DNA of 64,000 nt, taken from Hepsetus odoe. Its lineage: Eukaryota > Chordata > Actinopteri > Characiformes > Hepsetidae. A program made the translations under genes and the position numbers. Below, one piece after another: positions 55,469 through 64,000 of the stretch; the stretch's first letter is position 1; each line of letters starts with the position of its first letter. The stretch spans positions 22,432,781-22,496,780 of the forward strand of contig CM029384.1 in the NCBI GenBank assembly GCA_017165825.1, written 5' to 3'. Under the pieces are notes generated by a model. That model had not been told where the DNA came from. It worked only from the letters and a program-made list of their open reading frames with translations, and ran no database searches.

Positions 55469-56332
55469 TTTTGGTTAACGGTAACAAGACACTAAGACAT
55501 TTGAGCAAATGCCTAGCAAATACCTGGAATACTGGATCCACCCTCTACTATAACCCTATCAACCACCAGGGATACCATAGCAACCACCTAGCAACTCTTC
55601 GATCATCTCTGAGGAAATGCATGTTTCCAGTAATTGCATCATGAAGTTTAGAGGCGGGGTCTGTTGCTAACAGCGACTGAGAGACAGGTGGTGCACTCGC
55701 TCTGAAGTGACTGATTACTGCTGAAAGAAGATCTCTGTTTTCTTCATTCTTTTGTCTCCTTTTCCTTCTGCCTTTTTCTTCCTCTCGTTCTTTCCTCATA
55801 TACATTTATATTTTTCTCTTTCACACTTCTACAAATTCAATAATTGATCTTTCTTTTCTTCCTTCTCCTATAACGTATCTCTGCAGGGGTGCACCATCTC
55901 CTGCAGCCCCATACTTTCTGACCCTGTTCCTCACCTCCTGCTCCCTCAGGCGGAGCTCACCGGGTCTGGGGAAATTCGGCAGCTCAGCGTCTGGTTGATG
56001 GACCTCCGACTCGGTACGAGTTCAGACGTACAGCGGCGGATGGCGTTCATCCAGACTCTCTCCAAGAAACACACGCAGAGCCGAGGACCGGCTCTGCAGC
56101 ATCGCTACACGTTTGTGCAGAAACACACAGGGCTCCTCATGTACACACACACCGTCCCACGTGTGGCTGCACATACATATGCATAGGTGAACCCACACGG
56201 GACGTGGGGTCAGCGGTGCCTGCAGGGGAGTCAGCGTGGTGCTGCTATTGCTCGCTGTGAGTGAGATTGTAAAGTGATTCATGCAGTGTTTCTGCAGATC
56301 GCTAAAGCTCTGAGATTGCAAAGGGTTTGGTA

Positions 56333-56373
<41 letters not shown>

Positions 56374-57330
56374 TGAGTGTTACTCCATGTAGATGGGAAA
56401 GATGGCTTCGGCTGGGTGAGACTGTGAATCGCTTTTGTGTCGTGTGTGTGCTTTTGTGTGTTTCCGCCTCCTGGAGCTGAGTGAGGTTTGAAATTGGTTT
56501 TGCTTTCTCTGTGTGAACACTGAGGGGAGTGTGTCACTTACATGCTGATTGCAGTCATGACAACCATTGCTTGCTGGGCATTGTATTCCATGGTGGACGA
56601 GTTAGAACTCCAGGCTGGGCCACAACTATGTAACCATGGGTTGATCTACATTTAGGTCATTTTTGAGGTTCCTCTGTAATAATACAGATTTATAGTTGGG
56701 AGAATGTGTTCAATCACATACTGTGCCAGATCAAAGCCACACCCAGTCATAAACACAGCCTCTGATTGGTCCAAAGACTGTCAGGAGCTTGTAGTACTGT
56801 GCAAAAAAACTCAATTTCTTTACGTTTTGTAGGAAACTGTGACAGTAAGTGGAGGCATTTGCTGCAAACATGTAGAAATAGTTTGAACTGCTGCCCAGAT
56901 CTTGAGAGAAAGCAAGGATCTTCAGTGTAGGGATTAAAACCACTATGTGTGGTTTTCTGACCTCAAATAACCTCTCATTTGGCCAGCGAAGTTTTTTATT
57001 CGTTCATGAATAACAAGCCACTGTTTCAGACGAGTTTGACAGATCTGTGTTGTCCTCAACGGCACCTTTCTTGGCTTGTCTCCACAGCACGATGACTTTA
57101 GGCCTATATTGTCAAGCTTGGATATGTTGAGCTCTTTTGGTCGCGAGCTGTCGAGACGGAGAGTTTTTGAAAGCCCGCGTAAAAGTCCCGCTGACAAGTA
57201 ACCAGCAGTGGAGATGATGCAAGTGAGAAATCACTCTGTTTGACTTTAATGTGTCAAGAGAGACACTTTTTCTCCTTTGTGCCACTATCTAAAGACAATT
57301 CCTTCAAAAGGGTTATATTAATGTTGAGGA
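55469..57330. other. Unique sequence with pyrimidine tract and (GT)n
   Basis: A short polypyrimidine tract lies at 55735-55865 and (GT)n at 56334-56371. A weak exon candidate at 55950-56013 and the open frame after it are discussed under findings. A minus-strand open frame at 56943-57197 has no recognised domain. Confidence 0.35.
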
Positions 57331-57700
57331 GCAGTTCTCCAGATCTTCCTGAAGGACAGTGTTTCTGTCTCGGATTTTCAGTCCAGTCTCTGTACCTGAG
57401 CGGTTCTCCAGATCTTCCTGAAGGACAGTGTTGTTGTCTCTCATTTTCAGTCCAGTCTCTGTACCTGAGCAGTTCTCCAGATCTTCCTGAAGGACAGTGT
57501 TGTTGTCTCTCATGTTCAGTCCAGTCTCTGTACCTGAGCAGTTTGATAGTTCTGTGTTGGTTAATCCACACAGTGATCTACGTCTGAACCTTCAAGCAGA
57601 AAAAAGTGTCTAATTTAAGACATGAAGCAGTGAAGAACCAGGAGCAGATGATTCCAGATGATCAGTTTACTGCTGATGTTAAATGCTGGAGGTTGCAGCC
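57331..57700 (+). mobile_element. 69-bp-repeat dispersed element, copy 4
   Basis: Three regular units (agatcttcct at 57341, 57410 and 57479, spacing exactly 69). They are followed by tgttggttaatccacacagt, cttcaagcagaaaaaagtgt and gatgattccagatgatcag. The 3' end is truncated after the ctgctgatgttaaatgctgg word. Confidence 0.75.
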
Positions 57701-57739
57701 ATCAAAAAAGGCATAAAGCCTCTATTCCACCCCCTCCAC

Positions 57740-58640
57740 TGAGATAGCCAATGAGAGCAGTGGTCATAAATATAGAGAATTAATAAGAGCCGTTCGTCCT
57801 CCCCCTTCTGAAAGAGTGCCGCAAGTCCAAGTTTAATTAGAAGGAGAATGATTGCGCAGCCCTACGGCTGAACAAGCCCAGTGTGGGAATGTTCGTTATG
57901 AGATTAAAGCCAGATTGCAGATTATAGCCTCTCCAGATTAGAGCAGCGTGGATTATTTTCTGCACCGACTTCCAGCACCCAGCTTCATCCCTCCGCCCAT
58001 AAAACCCACACCGCTCAACTCGCCGCATACCTGCCCCACCGCGCTCCACCCAAGGTTAAATTAGCCTCTGCGTTTACGGCCGTGCGGCTGAATCAGCGTC
58101 ACGTGCAGCAGCAGGGGATGCTGGGAAGAGGGGAAGGAGGAATAATTTGATTTTGGATTTTGTGCTGCTCAGGAGAATCACACAATTTCTCATCTGATTA
58201 ATCTGGGATTTAATTCAATCTGGAGCTGCCTGAAATAGACCACCCCTCCCGGCCCCCCCACTGCTGTGGCCCTGCTGTTTCAGCTCATAATCACAGCCAC
58301 ACCTGGCACTGTGCGCCAGGCCTTTGCGCCCGCTGTGCTCGCCGTCAGTCCCGTTTTCTTTCCCCTTCAGCCTCGCCGCTGCATTAGGGCCCCCTCCGGT
58401 AGCAGCAAGCTAAATATGGAGGCGCTCCTTTGTGTGCGGTGACGGCTTCAAAACAGCCATCGCGGTTACATCGATGTGGTGTCACGTGTGCCAAGCTAAT
58501 AAGAGCTCTTTTATTCTGTGCCGTGCATATATATATACGTGCACTTCCGGCAAATTTGGGCAAAAATGGGACATTTTCCACAAAGAATTCACATAAATAT
58601 AGCAATATTTGCTGTTTTTTTATTCCTTTAGTTTACTATA
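57740..58640. promoter_or_regulatory. Non-repetitive block, candidate conserved non-coding DNA
   Basis: About 900 bp with no repeats: ccaagtttaattagaaggag, gagattaaagccagattgc, aaattagcctctgcg and tctcatctgattaatctggg. The GC-rich part is at 58010-58120. The density of homeodomain-type words and lack of repeats make it the strongest candidate here for a regulatory block, though still by composition only. Confidence 0.3.
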
Positions 58641-59011
58641 TAATATGTATTTACTTTTTATAAGGCCTTTTTCTTTTTCCTGATATGTTATGCTTAGCAA
58701 ATCATTACGTAGATGCATTTAAAAGGGCTGTTCTGAAGGATGTGTAACAGTATCCCCTGTTTCTTGTGTCCCAGTGAAGCTGAAGGAGAGATGAGATGAA
58801 GCTGTAGAAACAGCAGGCCAGATTGCTTATCTCCTGTATTAGATGAGAGGCCGATAGAGCTTAGTGTCACACGTTCGGGGGGGTTTTCCAGCTGAAAAAG
58901 CTGCCAGAGTTGATATGACTGTACAAGACCTTTTGATTGGAGGGTGTGGGGGAAAATCACATTCAGTTTAATTCATTCACGGGACACTGACTTAAACCAT
59001 TCAGGTCATAT
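58641..59011. other. Unique sequence
   Basis: No gene or repeat recognised. Confidence 0.4.
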
Positions 59012-59025
59012 ACTGGCATTAAGAG

Positions 59026-59216
59026 AGTATGGGGCAGAGGTTGCCTAGGGTTTAGGGACTAGGTCCCATGGATGGCAAGGTTGTGGGTTCATACCAGTAG
59101 GTTGCCCTGTGGTTCCCTTGAGCAAGGCACTGTCCCCGTCAGTGCTCCCCAGGTGCTGGATGTGGCTAGATATGGATTTTTTAAAAATCGCCAAATCGAT
59201 ATGTGGGCAATGATTC
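59026..59216 (+). mobile_element. CACTTT-family SINE with 14-bp TSD
   Basis: Flanked by actggcattaagag at 59012-59025 and 59217-59230. Head gcagaggttgcctagggttt, core cttgagcaaggcactgtccc. The 3' half is unlike the family body (ttttaaaaatcgccaaatcg) and lacks CACTTT, yet lies inside the TSD. Confidence 0.85.
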
Positions 59217-59277
59217 ACTGGCATTAAGAGTCATAAAGGCTTTTCATAAAAAGCAAAGGCTGTTCTGAGGTCAGCTT

Positions 59278-59502
59278 TGGGCAGTGGTGGCCTAGTGGTG
59301 GTGGTACTAGACCCCAGGATCGGAAGGTTGCCCTGAGGTACCCTTGAGCAAGGTACCGTCCCCATCAATGCTCCCTGGATGCTGGATATGGCTGCACCCT
59401 GCTGCACGGTGTGTGCGGGTTAAACACAGAGATTGCATTTTGCTGTTTCACTGTGTGCTGTGTTCGCGATGTCAGTCACTTTCACTTCGCTTTCACTTCA
59501 TA
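59278..59502 (+). mobile_element. CACTTT-tailed SINE
   Basis: Head gggcagtggtggcctagtgg with the B box deleted, core cttgagcaaggtaccgtccc, body 'ggatatggctgcaccctgct', and tail gtcactttcacttcgctttc. Confidence 0.9.
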
Positions 59503-59919
59503 ATCCCTCATAAAACGACTCCGGAGTCTGACTCGGTCCAGTGTAAAGCCGTTCTGCGCACCTTAGAAGGCCCTAAAGTTAAATATTTTTTCATTTTTAA
59601 CAGACGCTGGTTACTTTCAGCTGGTTCTCCATCAGAACGTGGTCTGGATTGCCTGATCGGGCAGGTGTGAGGGTCTAATGTGCTGAAGTCAGTATTTATC
59701 ACTGGTGTTCTCTCATTATCTTGTTAATGAATCTAATAAATAATAATCAAAGAAATGAATATCCGAAACATAAAAATGTATATTTCCCAACACTTTAAAT
59801 GCTAATAAATTGTAAAAGTGATAAATGATATAAATGATAGAGATACAGAGTTAAAATAAGGAGCGAGATGCAGCATTAGAGAAACGTTGTGCAGCTAATG
59901 CTGTTTAATTGATTTCTTT
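59503..59919. other. AT-rich unique sequence
   Basis: No gene or repeat recognised. Confidence 0.4.
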
Positions 59920-60520
59920 TCAGCCACCTTGTATCTCCCTGTTGGTTTCAGCAGACTAATGAGACTAGAGACCAGGTGGATTTTGACAAGGGGACAGTTT
60001 GGGCTGTGGTTTCGCTGTGGCTGGAGCGTGGTGGGGCCTTAATGGCTATCGACAGCTGTAATTGCAGTGCCGGTGACATGCCAAAACAATCCATCCTCCT
60101 CTTCATTTCTCTCAATTAGTCCCAGCACAGCACCGCCGCAGCTGGAGAGCCTGCTGTTAGACGACTGCTGAGTGTGTCTCTCGCACACACACATGCGCGC
60201 ACACACACTTCACTGAGCCCCCGCCTGTGAAGGTGACAGGGGTCACACTGAGAGAGCCATTCATTACAGCAGATGAACATGATGACATTTACTATAGGTG
60301 GACACATTGCAGGGCTTGAAGGATGGAGTAGCTCTTTTTTTTTTTCAGATTTTCATCCAATTCCGCTCTCCGACTAGTTCTCTAACAACGCCAGCAAGCT
60401 GGGACAGCCGGCCTTTAGCGCATCACGCTTGCAGGAGACCACTGCCTTTAAATTCTGTTGCTCAGCTAACAGACGCCTGCCAGGATCCCGCTCAGTGATG
60501 GGGGAGAGGGAGGACCGTCA
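59920..60520. promoter_or_regulatory. Non-repetitive block, candidate conserved non-coding DNA
   Basis: ggctatcgacagctgtaatt with gcagtgccggtgacatgcc (60044-60081) combines an E-box CAGCTG and a TAATTGC word. Further ctctcaattagtccc lies at about 60108. The rest is unique, with a short (CA)n at 60185-60207. Confidence 0.3.
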
Positions 60521-61134
60521 TACCAGGCAGATTTTACATTCCCATCACAAACTTTGGCTCTTTGACATCAATTACTTCTTGCTTCCTCTCCAAATGGTGA
60601 AATGCTGCTGGAAGGTTTTTTCAGTTCTTATTAGATTTGTGTTTGTAGGAAAAGTCGTTAGCCATCCGTTATCTGAGCAGCTTCTTCTAACAAGGGTCAC
60701 TGGAGCCCAGAACTCAGACCCAGGACTCAGTCCTGATTCTTTCTGCTGTGAATTTTTCATGGATTGCATTTCGGGTGTTTTTTGTGACTGATTTGAAAAT
60801 GCCCGCAGCGTCAGCATCAGCATCAGATTTTAATACTGAGCAACAGAAACAATCCAGAAGAGTAAAACCGATTCACTTAGAGGTTTGTTGTCTTCCGTTT
60901 GTCGCGTTCCATTTTTGAAGGTGTTGGGTTTTCTGAGACCTACCAGATATGAAATATTCCATGTTTTCATGATTTTCTGACCCATTAGTTTTAAAAAGCG
61001 AGGCATTTAGACTAGATTTTGATTTTAATAGAATGTGAAGGGAAATGTGGGTGTAGGGAACATGTTGGAGCATCTGAAACATCATCAGATTATGATTAGA
61101 AGTTGAGCATTAAGCCAAAGTCCCTCATTATGTA
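60521..61134. other. Unique sequence
   Basis: No gene or repeat recognised. Confidence 0.4.
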
Positions 61135-61490
61135 ATGCTGAGGAACCGTTCTCCAGATCTTCCTGAAGGACAGTGTTGTTGTCTCTCATGTTCAGTCCAG
61201 TCTCTGTACCTGAGCAGTTCTCCAGATCTTCCTGAAGGACAGTGTTGTTGTCTCTCATGTTCAGTCCAGTCTCTGTACCTGAGCAGTTTGATAGTTCTGT
61301 GTTGATTAACCCACACAGTGATCTACGTCTGAACCTTCAAGCAGAACAAAGCGTCTCACTTGAGAAATGAAGCAGTGAAGAAACAGGTGCAGATGATTCC
61401 AGATGATCAGCTGATTCGTTTATTGCTGATGCTGAACACTAAGTGGAACCACTTAATCTAGAACCCTGTATCTATAGACACTTTGCAGTA
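61135..61490 (+). mobile_element. 69-bp-repeat dispersed element, copy 5
   Basis: Two units (agatcttcct at 61155 and 61224), then the complete 3' part: tgttgattaacccacacag, gatgattccagatgatcagc, accacttaatctagaaccc and agacactttgcag. This copy and copy 1 share the furthest common 3' end (gacactttgcag). Confidence 0.75.
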
Positions 61491-62001
61491 CTGAAAAGCA
61501 TTCCAGGAGGTTCCTCATGAAGCAGATTGAGGGAATGGCAGGAGTCTGTAAATCTGTATCCAGGGTGAGGGAGGTTAAGGTTGATGGTCTCCATGCTCAT
61601 TAACGTACAGCCAGAGTTCTCCACATGGACACGTCCTTTCTTTTTTTTTCCCAGAGGTTATAGTTTGGGGTCGGACGTGCATATAATAAACAGGCTATTA
61701 ATAACACAATTTATTTATTACAGCGCAGACATATCGGGCACATTGTAACAGGAAGAAAAAATGGAGATGTGAGCTTCTGACAGGGAAGATGCCTAATAAA
61801 CATCGGACTTCTGCAATGTATACTTTCAATTTTATGGTTCAATACATTTTTTAATTCATCAGTCAGCTTGTATCCATCCATCCGTTATCTGTTCTGCAGC
61901 CAAGGAAAAGAAAATTAGTGCATTTTTAATATTGGTTCTGATCATAATTAGTGTTTCCTCAAAATTTCTAGATAAGAGTACACAGTCTGGATATTGCAGT
62001 A
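61491..62001. other. Unique sequence
   Basis: A short tccatccatccg run at 61873-61884 may be a SINE-tail relic. Otherwise nothing recognised. Confidence 0.4.
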
Positions 62002-62002
62002 A

Positions 62003-62052
62003 AGTGTGTGTGTGTGTGTGCGTGGGTGTGTGTTGGTGTGTGTGTGTGTGTG
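62003..62052. repeat. Interrupted (GT)n
   Basis: GT units with cgtggg and tgttgg interruptions. Confidence 0.9.
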
Positions 62053-62197
62053 CGTACCTGCCTTAAAGCCCTGTAGCTCTGGAGAGTCTCCCAGTGAGCG
62101 TTTGGTTCTTCTGCAATCTGTCCTGGGACATTCCAGCATGCCTTTCACCTTACCTCGAACCCGTGGCCATGAGCTACCCTCTGTCCCTCCAGGAACC

Positions 62198-62201
<4 letters not shown>

Positions 62202-62243
<42 letters not shown>

Positions 62244-62318
62244 AATCATAATACCAAGGTAACCAAATCTCAGAAATGAGAAGCTTAAGAGCTTAGCTGG
62301 CATTAGAGATGGCTAATT

Positions 62319-62362
<44 letters not shown>

Positions 62363-62365
62363 ACA
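62202..62365. repeat. (GA)n and (CA)n microsatellites
   Basis: (GA)n at 62202-62241 and (CA)n at 62327-62365 with one tcac interruption. Confidence 0.95.
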
Positions 62366-62463
62366 GGTTATTCTACCAGTTCATTGTATATTGCATAAGC
62401 ACCATCTTGAAGGAAGGACTCAATATGCCAGTTCATGTGTGGGACAGTGAGGGGCTGCACGGG

Positions 62464-62695
62464 ATGTTTCCAATAAAGTGGCCAGTGAGGGTTGCTTTTA
62501 GGAGGTGTTTCTAATATTGTGGCCAGCGAGGGGTTGCACAGATTAGGTGTTTCCAATAAAGTGGCCGGTGGAGGGTTGCATGGGGTGTTTCCAATAAAGT
62601 GGCCAGTGAGGGGTTGCAGAGGGTAGGTGTTTCTAATAAAGTGGCCAGTGAGGGGTTGCAGAGGGTAGGTGTTTCTAATAAAGTGGCCAGTGGGA
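62464..62695 (+). repeat. 42-bp minisatellite of a common fish motif
   Basis: Six units of ggtgtttctaataaagtggc followed by cagtgaggggttgc. Starts of the aataaa word lie at about 62471, 62511, 62554, 62592, 62634 and 62676 (spacings near 40, 43, 38, 42, 42). The core word is frequent in teleost repeats, usually as a single copy. Confidence 0.85.
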
Positions 62696-63446
62696 AAAAG
62701 CTTTTGGTTTGTACTAAAGTGGATGCTGGGCGTACACTGGTTCTAGTTCTAGCTTGTTTTTATCGATTCCTGCCAGACATGCATTGGAGTACACTGATCT
62801 TCTTTCAAAAAAGTCTTTCCAGAAGCAAAACTGGCTCAGATTTGATACTCCGACGGCCAGCCTGAGCCTTCGGCGAGAGTCTTAAGAAAATGAGGGTGAA
62901 GAGAGGTGAGGCCTATCCAAGAGACGAGAAGTTTAGAACGACCCAGGAGATAGCAGGAGATGAAAAAAAGAATAGGAGAGCAGTGAAAGAAAGTCTGATA
63001 TACAGAATTGTCTCCTAGACGGTGCTTAAAAGACAAGGAAAAGTCCCTGGATGCCAAGGGTTCACGGAGAAGTCAAGGGAGGCAGAAGACAAAAGGAAGA
63101 GAAAAAGTCTGCGGCGAAGCTTTTCCGCTATTTATACAGGCGGAACATATCTGCCTTTAGAGGGGCTTAAGCAGTGGTCTTTTCTTTTCCTCTCTCCCTT
63201 TCTCTCTCTCTCTCTCTCTCTCTATTTCTCTCTGTCTTTCCTTGGCTAAAGCAGATTTTGTAACGGCCCCTGTCGTCTCCTGGAAAGCCCAGTGCGATGA
63301 GGGGGGATTAAAAGAGAAACAGTGTCAGGAGCTTATGGACAAAACTCTGTTCTTTCCTTCTGTCTGCTCTATGATACAACTAAAGCTGGGGTCAAGAGAG
63401 GTCACCCACGGCCATATGTCGCACTTTTCTTATGCCCAGGTTTGAG
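62696..63446. other. Unique sequence with a (CT)n
   Basis: (CT)n at 63199-63222. No gene recognised. Confidence 0.4.
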
Positions 63447-63656
63447 TGAAGTGAAAGTGACTATCTAACCATGAAACATTTCACAGCGCACAGTGAAACC
63501 CAACAAAAATGCAACCTCTGTTTTTCAACCACAGACAATGAGCGCAACCATATCCAGCGCCCGGGGAGCAGTGATGGGGACGGTATCTTGCTCATGGGTA
63601 CATCAAGGCAACCTACTGATCTGGGATTGGAACCCACAACCTTACCTACCGCTAGC
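63447..63656 (-). mobile_element. CACTTT-tailed SINE
   Basis: Tail complement gaagtgaaagtgactatct, core gacggtatcttgctcatggg, B-box complement ggattggaacccacaacc. The outer head is truncated. Confidence 0.9.
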
Positions 63657-64000
63657 ATTGATCTGATCGAGTCCGGTGCAGTTTAGCTGACAACACACAG
63701 CCAATCAGCATGAAGGTTGAATGACCTGAAGTGCTCCTCGATGGAGCCTAGAAGTTTCTTCTGCTCAGAGGGAGCTTAACGAACCCTGTACCTCACCCTA
63801 ATGTGACCTTTGACCTTTCCAGCTAATTATAATATCCCTTATTTTGACTTTAGGTGATAAAGCTTGGCCGGCCCCTTCGCAACATTAAAGCCGAACAGCC
63901 AATCGTGAAAATGCAGCATTTCAACAAGGAAATACTAACGTTTGCTCACATTTCTGATTGGCTGGTTTCTCTAAAAGTCTCCAAAAAGCCCCTTTTTTTG
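63657..64000. other. Unique sequence at the window end
   Basis: No gene recognised. It holds two cagccaatc words (63699, 63897) and the DR1 site below. Confidence 0.4.
63804..63816 (-). promoter_or_regulatory. Perfect DR1 nuclear-receptor-like site
   Basis: tgacctttgacct is, on the minus strand, AGGTCA-A-AGGTCA, the direct-repeat-1 consensus bound by HNF4, COUP-TF and RXR heterodimers. An agctaattata word follows 5 bp later. The match is exact; binding is not shown. Confidence 0.35.

Noticed and set aside
57331..57545. Regular 69-bp repeats considered as a CRISPR array
   Set aside because: Units are contiguous tandem copies without spacers, in a vertebrate genome; the same units recur at other loci with common flanks.

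Overview
The window is nuclear DNA of a teleost fish. It has no bacterial gene organisation, no operons and no convincing intact protein-coding host gene. Three things point to a ray-finned fish: tRNA-derived SINEs, fish-type non-LTR retrotransposon remnants (Tx1/L1-like, RTE-like, L2-tailed SINE), and very dense (GT)n, (CT)n and (GA)n microsatellites. The dominant SINE has a (CACTTT)n tail and resembles families I associate with otocephalan fishes, but I cannot name the species. The stretch reads as a gene desert or very large intron.

Layout. 1-4.3 kb: mostly unique DNA, a minus-strand open frame ending in an A-rich run (121-488), a CCAAT-rich degenerate tandem array (1140-2190) and polypyrimidine tracts. 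4.3-9.9 kb: a polypyrimidine array of about 240-bp units, invaded by a decayed Tx1/L1-like LINE (4808-9659). The LINE lies between (CT)n blocks on both sides, as expected for a TC-microsatellite-targeted element, and was later hit by three SINE-type insertions. One of these (6787-7035) is a chimera of two SINE families. 10-18.4 kb: three copies of a dispersed element with 69-bp internal repeats, a CpG-rich patch, an interlaced inverted duplication, SINEs and candidate conserved non-coding DNA. 18-36 kb: mainly unique DNA with SINEs, an RTE 3' end (25036-25331), a full-length L2-tailed SINE (27750-28054), long purine or pyrimidine tracts and a microsatellite cluster (30.2-31.2 kb). 36-64 kb: unique DNA with more SINEs, two RTE fragments (52.0-54.5 kb), two more 69-bp-repeat elements (57.3 and 61.1 kb) and a 42-bp minisatellite (62.46 kb).

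How it fits together. About 30 copies of the CACTTT-tailed SINE occur, roughly one per 2.1 kb, in both orientations. Target-site duplications are readable for several insertions, which gives a partial order of events: polypyrimidine array, then LINE, then SINEs. Between repeats lie non-repetitive blocks rich in TAATTA-type and E-box words that look like regulatory DNA of a developmental gene. That is an inference from composition and needs cross-species alignment. All family names are assigned by recognition; no database search was run.
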